Assembly: GCF_002127965.1 (NCBI RefSeq) | Contig: NZ_CP018787.1 | Coordinates: forward strand, 1,984,001 to 2,048,000 | Origin: Oxalobacter formigenes | GTDB lineage: Bacteria > Pseudomonadota > Gammaproteobacteria > Burkholderiales > Burkholderiaceae_D | Direction of reading: 5' to 3' | DNA length: 64,000 nt | In this document: positions 45,768-54,108 of the stretch, piece after piece | How the letters are laid out: each line of letters starts with the position of its first letter | Position numbering within the stretch: the first letter of the stretch is position 1 | Translations under genes and position numbers: made by a program | The notes under the pieces: generated by a model | The model's input: the letters and a program-made list of their open reading frames with translations, nothing else | The model's database searches: none | Told to the model about the DNA's origin: nothing

Positions 45768-47077
45768 CTGGCCTTCTCCTCTGTATCGGGAACCTTGCCC
45801 AATACGATGGCATCATTTTTAAAAACCGTTTCCGTTACGTTTTCCAGAACGCGTATTTTCCGGAAATCGCGTCCGCTCGGCTGTTGATAGGCATAAAGGC
45901 CGAAGCGGGGCAGGATCGAATAAAGATGGTCGAAAATGCCGGACTGGATGGCTTCATAATCATTCCAGACCGTCGTATTGGTAAAGCAATATATTTCAAT
46001 CGGCAAGCCGTTGGCGCCCGGATCAAGCTGCCTGACGAGTACCGTGGCATCCTGAACTATATTGGCGTGGTTTTGCAGATATCGTTCAACATAAATGCGG
46101 AACGTCCCGATATTGGTCATCCGGCGATGGTTGGCATAAGCGTTATCGGCGTCATCAAGCCGCCTGTTCCATTCATCCAGTTCCTTTTCCTTGCCGGCCA
46201 GATAATCCTGAAGCAGGCGGATACGATGAACACTCTGCATTTCCTCATCCGTCATGAAGTGAATGCTCGTCTGGTCAATATATATGGAACGCTTGATCCG
46301 GCGTCCACCCGATTCCTGCATCCCGCGCCAGTTCTTGAACGGATCGGTAATCAGCTTTCTGGTCGGCAGTGTCGTGATCGTCCTGTCCCAGTTCCGGATC
46401 TTGACGGTATGCAAGGCAATATCGATCACTTCCCCGTCCGCATTCTGATTGGGCATTTCAATCCAGTCACCTACCCTGACCATCCCGTTGGCGGAAATCT
46501 GGATACTGGCCACCAGTGACAGCAGCGTATCCTGAAAGACCAGCATCAGAACTGCTGCCATGGCACCCAGACCGGACAAGAGCAGAATCGGCGATTTTTC
46601 GATCAGCGTTGCGATGATCAGAATAGCGGCAATCAGATAAAAACCCAGTTTCAATAACTGAATGTACCCCTTGATCGGCCTGTTGAGCGAAACCGGACGC
46701 TGGTTATAAATTGCCTGAACGACATTCAGAGCCGCTCCGATAGCCATCGCAAAAGTCAGGATGATGAACGAAGCTGCCACATTACGGATAAAGGAAGCGA
46801 GCCCTTCCGGCAAATTCGGAATCCAGAAGACTCCCCGTGTGAACACGAGAGCGGGAACGATATTGGCAAGCCGGGCAATGACTTTTTCAATCAGGTTGTC
46901 ACCGATATTGGCTGCCGGCGTCAAACGTAGCGCCCGGTTGACCAGCCTGAGCAATATTTTCTTGACGATAAAATTCAGGATCGCCGACAAAACGACGAGC
47001 AAGGCCACTGCCGCCAGCGTGTACATGAAAGGCGAACCATCGAAAAAAGCCAGATATTGTTCAATCAGAGATGCCAT
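45764..47077 (-). CDS. MscS family mechanosensitive ion channel (YbdG-like)
   Basis: 437 aa. N-terminal transmembrane segments are followed by the conserved pore helix and beta domain: GLGAMAAVLMLVFQDTLLSLVASIQISANGMVRVGDWIEMP. An insert after the beta domain and the C-terminal vestibule part (VRQLDPGANGLPIEIYCFTNT) match the YbdG miniconductance subgroup more than small MscS. ATG 47077 is chosen from the start of hydrophobic helix context; upstream frame is open to 47146. It gates on membrane tension or osmotic downshock. Its stop overlaps the MazG-like gene. Confidence 0.88.
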   Translation of the reverse strand: MASLIEQYLAFFDGSPFMYTLAAVALLVVLSAILNFIVKKILLRLVNRALRLTPAANIGDNLIEKVIARLANIVPALVFTRGVFWIPNLPEGLASFIRNVAASFIILTFAMAIGAALNVVQAIYNQRPVSLNRPIKGYIQLLKLGFYLIAAILIIATLIEKSPILLLSGLGAMAAVLMLVFQDTLLSLVASIQISANGMVRVGDWIEMPNQNADGEVIDIALHTVKIRNWDRTITTLPTRKLITDPFKNWRGMQESGGRRIKRSIYIDQTSIHFMTDEEMQSVHRIRLLQDYLAGKEKELDEWNRRLDDADNAYANHRRMTNIGTFRIYVERYLQNHANIVQDATVLVRQLDPGANGLPIEIYCFTNTTVWNDYEAIQSGIFDHLYSILPRFGLYAYQQPSGRDFRKIRVLENVTETVFKNDAIVLGKVPDTEEKAR

Positions 47078-47266
47078 AAAAACCCTGTTTTCATATTCAT
47101 TAATCCCGCTGAAATATAGCATATTCCTGACAGAGAGACCGGACACTCAACCGGCTTAACGCTTAATTCGCTTCAACATTTCATGAAAAGAAACTGCCGA
47201 CTTCCATTGAAGTTGGTATGATGGCTTCATATCAATTGAAACGTATCGTCTTTTGAGGATAAAAAA

Positions 47267-48733
47267 ATGAACTCAGGGGAATATCCTTTCAGGGATCTCA
47301 AACCCGCTTCCGTCTGGAAACACTTTGCCGAACTGTGCCGTATTCCACGACAATCCAAGCACGAAGAAGCCGTCAGGGATTTTCTGAAGCAATGGGCAAG
47401 CAGTCAGGGACTGGAAAATCGGGTCGAGGCGGGCGGAAACCTCATCATCAAAAAACCGGCAAGCGCCGGATATGAAAACGCACCCGGTGTCATTTTGCAG
47501 GCGCATCTGGATATGGTCTGCCAGAAAAACGAAGGGGTCGAACACGATTTTTCAAAAGACCCGATAAAGCCCGTCGTACGTGACAACCTCGTTCTCGCCG
47601 AAGACACGACCCTTGGTGCGGACGACGGTATCGGCGTTGCGCTGATACTGGCTGCCTTCGAAGACAAAACGCTTGTCCACGGCCCTCTTGAAGCCCTCCT
47701 TACCGTTGACGAGGAAGAAGGTATGGGCGGCGCCAACAAACTGGAAAAGAACGTCCTTTCCGGAAAAATCCTGTTGAATCTGGACAGTGAAACATGGGGC
47801 GATTTCTGCCTTGGCTGTGCCGGTGGCGCTGACGTCATTGTCCAGCGAACCGGGCGCGCCGAACCTTTCCCGACGGCATGGAAAGCGTTGAAGATCGACA
47901 TCAGCGGATTGCGTGGCGGTCATTCGGGCATCAATATCCATGAAGGCCGCGGCAATGCCATCAAGTTGTTGACGCGCATTTTATGTTCGCTGGAAAGACA
48001 GTTTCCACTCTGCCTGTCCAGTTTCACAGGCGGTACCGCCCGAAACGCCATTCCACGTGAAGCGTCTGCCGTCATTGGCATTCAGGAACAGAACATGATT
48101 TCGGTCAGTGGCCTCTTGCAAAAATGGCAAGACCGTATCATGACAGAACTGGCTGGCGTCGATGAAGCTTGCCAGATCAAATGGAGTACCACCTCCGCAG
48201 ACAAAATCATGTCCTCTTTCGACCAGCGCATCTGGCTGCTTTCCTTGAATGCAGCGCCGCATGGCGTCTGGCGCATGACTGCCGGAACCTGTTCGCCGGA
48301 AACGTCCAACAATCTCGGTACGATCAACCTGCAATCCGACACGGGAACCTGTACCTTCATGGTCCGCTCTACGATCGAAAGCGCATGCAATGCCCTGACA
48401 GGGGAAATCATCAGTCTCTTCATGCTCTCAGGCATCCAGCCGAGACGTGAAAACGCCTATCCCGGATGGGCACCTGATATGAATTCTCCCCTTCTCGCCT
48501 TGTGCCGCCAGATATACAAACGTGAATTCGGCAGCGAACCGGCAACCCACATCATTCATGCCGGGCTGGAATGCGGCATCCTGAAGTCCAAATATCCTGA
48601 ACTGGACATGATCTCTTTTGGCCCGACCATTCACAGCCCGCACGCGCCGGGTGAATCCGTTGAAATCGATACGGTTGAAAAATCCTGGCAATTATTGCAG
48701 GCCTTGCTGAAAGCGATCGCCATCAAAGCCTGA
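47267..48733 (+). CDS. pepD: aminoacyl-histidine dipeptidase (peptidase D, M20)
   Basis: Cytosolic di-zinc dipeptidase of the M20C family, 488 aa, cleaving X-His dipeptides including carnosine. Metal ligands lie in QAHLDMVCQKN, TLGADDGIGVALILAAF and VDEEEGMGGA; the lid domain (GLRGGHSGINIHEGRGNAIKLL) and C-terminal His motif (TIHSPHAPGE) follow. GAGGA is upstream of ATG. A strong terminator ends this single-gene unit. Confidence 0.94.
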   Translation: MNSGEYPFRDLKPASVWKHFAELCRIPRQSKHEEAVRDFLKQWASSQGLENRVEAGGNLIIKKPASAGYENAPGVILQAHLDMVCQKNEGVEHDFSKDPIKPVVRDNLVLAEDTTLGADDGIGVALILAAFEDKTLVHGPLEALLTVDEEEGMGGANKLEKNVLSGKILLNLDSETWGDFCLGCAGGADVIVQRTGRAEPFPTAWKALKIDISGLRGGHSGINIHEGRGNAIKLLTRILCSLERQFPLCLSSFTGGTARNAIPREASAVIGIQEQNMISVSGLLQKWQDRIMTELAGVDEACQIKWSTTSADKIMSSFDQRIWLLSLNAAPHGVWRMTAGTCSPETSNNLGTINLQSDTGTCTFMVRSTIESACNALTGEIISLFMLSGIQPRRENAYPGWAPDMNSPLLALCRQIYKREFGSEPATHIIHAGLECGILKSKYPELDMISFGPTIHSPHAPGESVEIDTVEKSWQLLQALLKAIAIKA

Positions 48734-48750
48734 AAAAACAATTCCATGAA

Positions 48751-48790
48751 AAAGGACTGCACGAAAATAATTCGTGCAGTCCTTTTTTTT
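48751..48790 (+). terminator. terminator after pepD
   Basis: 15-bp stem from AAAGGACTGCACGAA to its complement, loop AATAA, then T-run. Confidence 0.93.
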
Positions 48791-48860
48791 ATTCGTTTAG
48801 CTTCGGTCTCTGGCCATTGGAAAACAGTTACGCTCTTGAAAAACAACTCAAACATCCCGA

Positions 48861-49193
48861 TCACCAGCCCGACCGTCTGGCCGAAAGCGCCCGGTAAAAA
48901 GCGGCTTCATTGTCCCAGAGGGAACCGGAATCGATTTTCCCTTTTTCCAGCTCAGCCAAAAATCCCCGCAAAGCCTGACCGGTTACAAAACGGATGCCAC
49001 TCGTCGTCTCAGGATTCAGCCATGCATCAGGATCGTTCCCGTACCAGCCGATTGCATTATCACCACCCAGCAGACGGGCAACATCCTTGGCAAGATTGTC
49101 CGGATTGTCATACACATGGCAAAAATCGTCGCCGTCATCGGCAACCTGCAACTGGCAATACCCGCTGGCATAAAAAATAACGCAAACCTCCAT
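48861..49193 (-). CDS. conserved-looking hypothetical protein
   Basis: 110 aa, not recognised. CGGAG lies 7 bases before the ATG. Composition is acidic with many aromatic residues (VADDGDDFCHVYDNPDNLAKD, WYGNDPDAWLNPETTSG). The C-terminus is amphipathic helical (GQALRGFLAELEKG). No signal peptide or membrane segment; cytosolic. No neighbour gives context. Confidence 0.6.
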   Translation of the reverse strand: MEVCVIFYASGYCQLQVADDGDDFCHVYDNPDNLAKDVARLLGGDNAIGWYGNDPDAWLNPETTSGIRFVTGQALRGFLAELEKGKIDSGSLWDNEAAFYRALSARRSGW

Positions 49194-49405
49194 AAGCTTC
49201 TCCGACCGTTTTTAAACCATTCATCCATCATATATGAAAACGGGACGGGGAAATAAGATTCGCAAGACGAAACATTGAGGACAGATTTGTGCAACCCCGC
49301 CTGCCTCTGCCTTGCATGGAAAGAAATTCCCCACACAAGAGATACTGTTTTTTCGGTAACCGGTAAAGAAATTTCGTACCGCTTATAGAATAGGGAGCCC
49401 TATCC

Positions 49406-49504
49406 TTACATCACATTCAGGGGAAACTGGGAACAGGCAATTACCACAACAATCGAAGCGATAAAGATCAGTGCATCCATCATTTCGGAAACAAGGTTTT
49501 TCAT
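49406..49504 (-). CDS. 32-aa single-span membrane peptide, candidate SOS-induced peptide
   Basis: Begins MKNLVSEMMDALIFIASIVV and ends VIACSQFPLNVM. The segment ALIFIASIVVVIAC is a clear membrane span. AAAAGGAG lies at good distance before the ATG, so translation is well supported. Just upstream are two LexA-like palindromes overlapping a plausible promoter (-35 TTTACA, 17 bases, -10 CATAAA). This arrangement is like SOS-controlled small membrane toxins such as TisB (29 aa) and DinQ (27 aa) in E. coli, though there is no strong sequence match. It is too short for ordinary gene callers. Function is inferred only. Confidence 0.7.
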   Translation of the reverse strand: MKNLVSEMMDALIFIASIVVVIACSQFPLNVM

Positions 49505-49522
49505 TTTGGATTCTCCTTTTTG

Positions 49523-49542
49523 TACTGTTTATGCATCCAGTA
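49523..49542 (-). promoter_or_regulatory. LexA-like box 2 of the 32-aa peptide gene
   Basis: TACTGGATGCATAAACAGTA on the minus strand: outer arms TACTG/CAGTA are perfect; 15 of 20 positions match the umuD box. It overlaps the presumed -10. Confidence 0.65.
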
Positions 49543-49547
49543 TATCA

Positions 49548-49567
49548 TACTGTAAATAAAAACAGTG
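49548..49567 (-). promoter_or_regulatory. LexA-like box 1 of the 32-aa peptide gene
   Basis: CACTGTTTTTATTTACAGTA on the minus strand; the opposite strand matches the umuD LexA box at 17 of 20 positions. Centre-to-centre distance to box 2 is 25 bases. It overlaps the presumed -35 (TTTACA). Confidence 0.8.
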
Positions 49568-49683
49568 TTTTCTTCATGCAACACAAAAAGAATCACTTTC
49601 AAATGGAAGAAAGTCTGTAAAAACAAAGCGAATCCAATAAAAAGCCCTTGCAGACAAGACAGACGAAAAACCGCGAAGACATA

Positions 49684-49717
49684 AAAAAACCTCCCGTTCG
49701 TTTGAACGGGAGGTTTT
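49684..49717 (-). terminator. terminator after the 255-aa hypothetical gene
   Basis: Stem AACCTCCCGTTC / GAACGGGAGGTT with a 4-base loop, flanked by A- and T-runs. It may act in both directions. Confidence 0.9.
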
Positions 49718-49736
49718 CAATACAGGGCAGCAAGTA

Positions 49737-50504
49737 TCAGTTTTCTGTACTCAACAAACCGGAATAACTGATATAAGCCTTGTCACCGCGATAGATAGGC
49801 AATGGTTTTTCCCCTTCTTTCAGCGGTTCTTTCACATTCTGGTTTTCGTTGGCGAAAGTGACATAGGCAAAGGTACCCTTTGCTTCCTTGGAGGCATAAG
49901 CGTCTTCAATTTCCTTGATGTTATCCGGAATTTTCGCTTCGGCAGGCCAGCGAACGGCCTGTACAACGACCCATTGCGGAAATTCTTCGGTACTGATCCA
50001 GATGGAAGGCTGCAATTCAGGATTGCTGACCCATCCGGCGACGTGTTCGCCTTCATGCATCAGATTCTGACGAACGACCTGAACGGCAAAATCGTGCAGT
50101 TCCCAATCCGTCATTTCGATTTTTTCATCTGTGACCAGATCAGGCGGGTTCACCGGCTTTTTATCGACAGCTGACAAAAGGCCCCAGCCCTTTTCTACTG
50201 GCATCCAGTTTCCGAAAGAGAACCTCATCGGCATGATACAGGCATGACCTTTGCACCCCTCTGCGATTTTGATCAGATTTTCGTCTGTTCCAGGGACTTT
50301 CAGTTCATTGTCAACATCTATAACGCGAACGAAAAACAGCTGGTTACCGAGTCTGAAAGACAGATGTTCCATAAACGGTTCATCCAGTGACGCCCTCATC
50401 CACGTCAGGCCGCCTTCAACCTGACTCTGCAAATGGCGACCGGCAGACTGCCAGCACTGTTTGAAATCATCCGTCACTTTTATTGGTTCTTCCTGATTGG
50501 CCAT
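49737..50504 (-). CDS. hypothetical cytosolic protein (255 aa)
   Basis: Not recognised. Soluble, mixed alpha/beta, Trp-rich (HLQSQVEGGLTWMRASLDEP, NWMPVEKGWGLL, GWVSNPELQPSIWISTEEFPQW). There is no signal peptide. It is followed by a strong terminator and preceded, after 99 bases, by a membrane protein on the same strand; the two may be co-transcribed. The start has only a weak purine stretch (GAATAATC) upstream. Confidence 0.65.
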   Translation of the reverse strand: MANQEEPIKVTDDFKQCWQSAGRHLQSQVEGGLTWMRASLDEPFMEHLSFRLGNQLFFVRVIDVDNELKVPGTDENLIKIAEGCKGHACIMPMRFSFGNWMPVEKGWGLLSAVDKKPVNPPDLVTDEKIEMTDWELHDFAVQVVRQNLMHEGEHVAGWVSNPELQPSIWISTEEFPQWVVVQAVRWPAEAKIPDNIKEIEDAYASKEAKGTFAYVTFANENQNVKEPLKEGEKPLPIYRGDKAYISYSGLLSTEN

Positions 50505-50603
50505 GATTATTCCTGTTCAATGGGATTGGACAAACGTTCATTGTACCGGACATTGTTCTCCGGTATCGGGATAAGACAGAAATATTTGATATTACCAAAA
50601 ATA

Positions 50604-51128
50604 TCACGCCAAAAAACGCCTTGTGACGAGTTCTTCCGGTGAAGTCCCCCGTGTATACTCCGATTCGATCATCTGGATGAACGGCGTCATGCCCCCGCAC
50701 TGGTTGATGACGGGAGTCGGGCGGATGTTTTGTGCGAGTGCCACCTGCACTACCTGAAAATAATACGGCAACATACCCTCGATAAAGTCCCAGCGTTTCG
50801 GCGCGGCGACGGAAAAAAGCCAGCGGTCGACAAAATGGGCAGGCTCTTCTCCCGACTTGTGCGTTTGTGCAATCGTCATGTCATACTTGTCTTTCAACAC
50901 CTGCTTCAGGAGTGTCACCTCGGCGCCCTGACTCAAGAGTTCCCTTTTGATGGCCGCTTCGTATTCCGCTGTGGTGGGATACTTTTCACGGAAATCCTGG
51001 ACTGAGGCGACACCCTCCCTGACTTCATTGACGATTTTGCTTTTCCGGAACCATTTCCTGAAAGCACCGAAGCCAATCATTATCAATGTCGCCAGCACAA
51101 TGGCCCATACAATCATCCATGTTTCCAT
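50604..51128 (-). CDS. hypothetical membrane-anchored protein (174 aa)
   Basis: ATG 51128 is preceded by GGGGAAAA and gives METWMIVWAIVLATLIMIGF, an N-terminal membrane anchor followed by basic residues (RKWFRKSKIV). The soluble part (~150 aa) contains SVQDFREKYPTTAEYEAAIKREL and GGMTPFIQMIESEYTRG. Family unknown. An upstream in-frame ATG at 51176 lacks support. Probably linked with the downstream 255-aa gene. Confidence 0.65.
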   Translation of the reverse strand: METWMIVWAIVLATLIMIGFGAFRKWFRKSKIVNEVREGVASVQDFREKYPTTAEYEAAIKRELLSQGAEVTLLKQVLKDKYDMTIAQTHKSGEEPAHFVDRWLFSVAAPKRWDFIEGMLPYYFQVVQVALAQNIRPTPVINQCGGMTPFIQMIESEYTRGTSPEELVTRRFLA

Positions 51129-51265
51129 CGTTTTCCCCGTCCGTTCATCTTGTTGCGCAATAAGGCATCCCTGCAATCAAACCACCATAACAGAATGGTT
51201 TTTATTCTATCCTATCAGAAGCCATATTCGTGCCCTCGCATGGCCATACAAACCTTCAACACAAA

Positions 51266-51297
51266 AAAACCGGCTTTCATCCTGACCGGTTTGCCAA
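51266..51297 (-). terminator. possible terminator after the minus-strand porin
   Basis: On the minus strand AACCGG...CCGGTT with a 12-base loop followed by a T-run. The long loop makes it weak. Confidence 0.45.
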
Positions 51298-51374
51298 AAC
51301 GGGTTCAGGACAAAAGCCGGATTCTGGCTTCAAGGTTAGGATCATTCACCTGAGCTGCGAACGATCCCGTCATT

Positions 51375-52481
51375 TTAAAATTTATGCGTCATGCCGAGCT
51401 GGACACCCGTCACACTATCCTTCTTCAGGCCACTGTAAAAATTGCCCGTTTCCTTGTCGCCGTAATCCGTATAGGCAAGGAAGCCATAGAGGGAAGTCCT
51501 TTTCGAAAGAAACCAGGTATAACCGACCGAATATTTCCAGGAATCCGCCGTATCCGTCAGAAATGCCGTGTCTTTCAGGCGATTGTACTGGACGGAACCG
51601 TCAAGCCTGCCGGGGCCGACATTCCAGCCAAGCCCTACCAGCAAATTCCTTTCCCTTGCTTTCAGTGCACTGGAATATCCGTCAGGATTGGCCGTCGTGC
51701 CCGAAGCCGCCCCATTGCCGCCCTTCCAGCCCTTGCTGTTGGTGTCTTCATAGGAAGCGGAAAGTCTGAGAGTCGGCAAGACTTTGTACCCAAGCCCGAT
51801 ATTCCAGACAGAGGAATCGTTCGAATCGGCCACACGGCTCCAGTTTGCCGTCGATGAGAACGGACCATTGTTGTATGAAAGATTGATACCGTAGCCGTCA
51901 TTGTCTGCACCGGAGTACGCAGGTGCAATCGCATTTTCTCCCTTTGTATTGCCACCGAGAGAATAGCTTGCGCCAAAGCTGAAACCGCTCCAGTCCGGGC
52001 TGTTATAGCGAACGGTATTATCGATACGGGCATTGCGCTGGACACTGTAAATCTGGGAACCGATACCGATCTGGTTGAAGGGATCGAATTTGCGGATCGT
52101 TTCCGTCGAGAGTTCATTCACACGTCCCAGCTGAACCTTCCCCCAGTTCTCGCTTGCCAGTCCGACAAACGTCGGGCCATCCCAGTCTTTCTGTTTTGCG
52201 TTTTTTGTTCCCTTGTAACTGGCCGTATTCGAATTGCCCGCTGTACCGTCATTCAAATCGAACCGTTTTTCAAGGTTGAAAATGGCTTTGAACCCATTGC
52301 CGAGATCTTCCACTCCCCGAAAGCCCAGACGGTTGTTATCGTTATCGCCCATCCTGATGTCCCGGCCGGTTTCCTTGATATACCCGACATCGACGACACC
52401 ATACAGTGTCACACTGCCTTGCGCATGAGCAAGCGTTCCCGACAAGCCCAGAGCGAGGAGGGCGACTGTTTTTTTATTCAT
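51375..52481 (-). CDS. outer-membrane porin downstream of the ABC/CoA-ligase operon
   Basis: Full-length 368-aa 16-strand porin. Start ATG 52481 has TGGAG 9 bases upstream. The signal peptide ends GTLAHA-Q; the mature start is QGSVTLYGVVDVGYIKETG, with loop-3 region GKVQLGRVNELSTETIRKFD and terminal LGMTHKF. It has a longer early loop (DGTAGNSNTASYKGTKNAKQ) than the porins at 17-23 kb. It lies on the strand of the operon at 52.7-60.2 kb and is separated from it by a cysteine-rich mini-frame and a terminator-like hairpin, which suggests regulated read-through. Confidence 0.93.
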   Translation of the reverse strand: MNKKTVALLALGLSGTLAHAQGSVTLYGVVDVGYIKETGRDIRMGDNDNNRLGFRGVEDLGNGFKAIFNLEKRFDLNDGTAGNSNTASYKGTKNAKQKDWDGPTFVGLASENWGKVQLGRVNELSTETIRKFDPFNQIGIGSQIYSVQRNARIDNTVRYNSPDWSGFSFGASYSLGGNTKGENAIAPAYSGADNDGYGINLSYNNGPFSSTANWSRVADSNDSSVWNIGLGYKVLPTLRLSASYEDTNSKGWKGGNGAASGTTANPDGYSSALKARERNLLVGLGWNVGPGRLDGSVQYNRLKDTAFLTDTADSWKYSVGYTWFLSKRTSLYGFLAYTDYGDKETGNFYSGLKKDSVTGVQLGMTHKF

Positions 52482-52529
52482 AAAATTCTCCATAAGACAA
52501 AACAAACCGGCAAAGCCGAATTAGAAAAA

Positions 52530-52580
52530 GAAAAGAAAAAAGAAAGGGCACGATTTCGGGACACGACGTTTCCCGAGCCC
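52530..52580 (-). terminator. terminator-like hairpin between Cys-rich leader and porin
   Basis: On the minus strand an inner stem CGGGA / TCCCG and outer GGGC / GCCC are followed by TTTCTTTTTTC. Alternative pairings upstream (CCGGC...GCCGG) are possible. It lies 66 bases after the stop of the Cys-rich peptide, as an attenuator would. Confidence 0.6.
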
Positions 52581-52645
52581 GGCAGCAGCACAAGCTAGCG
52601 CCGGTTACAACCCGCCGGATTTTCCAGCCGGACGATCAGGAAAGA

Positions 52646-52693
52646 TCAACAACAGCAGAAACAGCGAGTATCGATGCCATCCAAAAACATCAT
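52646..52693 (-). CDS. cysteine-rich leader peptide upstream of porin (15 aa)
   Basis: MMFLDGIDTRCFCCC then TGA: four Cys codons among the last five. The ATG overlaps the stop of the dipeptidase gene (ATGA), so ribosomes finishing that gene could restart here; AGGACAGGG lies upstream. Followed by a terminator-like hairpin, then the porin. A second Cys-rich mini-frame precedes the whole operon (60450-60485). Cys codon runs fit ribosome stalling under cysteine shortage. Evidence is sequence pattern and context only. Confidence 0.55.
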   Translation of the reverse strand: MMFLDGIDTRCFCCC

Positions 52694-54108
52694 GAAAACA
52701 CCCTGTCCTTCCCGGCCGTCGACTTCATGGAAAACCCGTTTTTCCCGGAAAGCCCGTCGATACGATTCAACGCTTCGGCATAGATATGGGCGGCCTTCTT
52801 CAGGGAATCCACATTCACATACTCGTTTGCCATATGCGCTACAGGTTCTTCTCCCGGAAAGACGATTCCGAACGACACGGAATTGGGCATATCGCGGCAA
52901 TACGTTCCGCCTGCCGTATACAGGGGCTTTGCCTCATCCCCGGTTACCGAGGCATACGAATCCAGCAGGAGACGGACAAAAGGATCACTTTCAGGCATGT
53001 AAAGCGGTTCATTACGGCTATCGACACTGACTGTGGCGCCAAAAACGCCAAACACGTTTTTCAGCTTTGCCACGATGTCGTCACCTTTGACCGTCACCGG
53101 ATGCCGGATATCGATCTTGAGAACGCACTGGCTCTCATCCGCCTCGATAATGGAAAGCGAGCAGAAAAGGCTGCCGGATATACTGTCTTCAGAAGCGATC
53201 TGCAAGGACTTGCCGTCGTACTCCCCCGGGAAAAGAGTATGAAGATCCCGGACATACCGGCCAAGCGGCGTGTCGATCCCGAGCGAGGCAAGATAGGACA
53301 GCAGCTTCAAAATGGCGTTGTCGCCCTTGTCCGGATATTTGACGTGTGCGGCCTTGCCTCTTGAAACGATCTTTTCACCATCGATCCCGATACCCTCTGT
53401 CGCATGATGTGGGAAATCCCCTTTCAACACCGCAAACGCTGCATCCGGAATGATGTTCGTGCGAACTCCTCCGGAAATGCGTTCGATCGCTTTTTCGCCA
53501 TTTTTTCCCGCTTCATCGAAATGCTTTTCAACCGTCAGCCGCAAGATTCCCTTTTCCGCATTGATCAGCGGAAATGCGCCATCGGGCGAAAAACTGTACA
53601 GGGGGATTTCCTCCATTTTCAGGTAACGCTTCATGCAGCGGAAAGCTCCCGTTTCCTCATCCAGCCCGACAATCAGACGGAAACGGCTCTTCAAATTTTG
53701 TGAATCCCGTACCGCCTTCATGGCATGAAGGGCCACGACCGCCGGGCCTTTGTCGTCCAGACTGCCCCGTCCGTAAATCCGTCCGTTTTCCTGTACTCCA
53801 CCATAAGGAGGATGAATCCATTTCGCCCGGTCTCCGGCAGGAACGACGTCCAGATGGCACATCAGTCCATATAGAGGAAGAGATACATCGTCCGACGTAT
53901 CGATATATCCCGCCATATTGTCGATATTCCTGGTAATGAATCCATAACTTCTGGCCATATCGAGGAAAGCGTCCAGTGCCTCCGTCATATGTTTCCCGAA
54001 AGGATGCGCCGCATCCGGATCGTATCCTGACGCCTCCGTCTGATATGAAAGTGTTTTTTGAAGGTCGCTGACCAGTCCGTCAAAACCGTCGTCTATTTTC
54101 TTATGCAT
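52690..54108 (-). CDS. Sapep/PepV-type M20 metallodipeptidase
   Basis: 472-aa Mn- or Zn-dependent dipeptidase of the M20A group. Metal-site motifs are LMCHLDVVPAGD, GRGSLDDKGPAVVALHAMKAV and GLDEETGAF. A lid-domain insertion and a late His motif (TAGGTYCRDMPNSVSFGIVFPGEEPVAHMANEYV) are as in Sapep. Its start overlaps the CoA-ligase stop by 8 bases, so it is the last enzyme of the operon. A dipeptidase is an odd partner for a CoA ligase; it may release an amino acid from an imported conjugate. Confidence 0.9.
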   Translation of the reverse strand: MHKKIDDGFDGLVSDLQKTLSYQTEASGYDPDAAHPFGKHMTEALDAFLDMARSYGFITRNIDNMAGYIDTSDDVSLPLYGLMCHLDVVPAGDRAKWIHPPYGGVQENGRIYGRGSLDDKGPAVVALHAMKAVRDSQNLKSRFRLIVGLDEETGAFRCMKRYLKMEEIPLYSFSPDGAFPLINAEKGILRLTVEKHFDEAGKNGEKAIERISGGVRTNIIPDAAFAVLKGDFPHHATEGIGIDGEKIVSRGKAAHVKYPDKGDNAILKLLSYLASLGIDTPLGRYVRDLHTLFPGEYDGKSLQIASEDSISGSLFCSLSIIEADESQCVLKIDIRHPVTVKGDDIVAKLKNVFGVFGATVSVDSRNEPLYMPESDPFVRLLLDSYASVTGDEAKPLYTAGGTYCRDMPNSVSFGIVFPGEEPVAHMANEYVNVDSLKKAAHIYAEALNRIDGLSGKNGFSMKSTAGKDRVFS

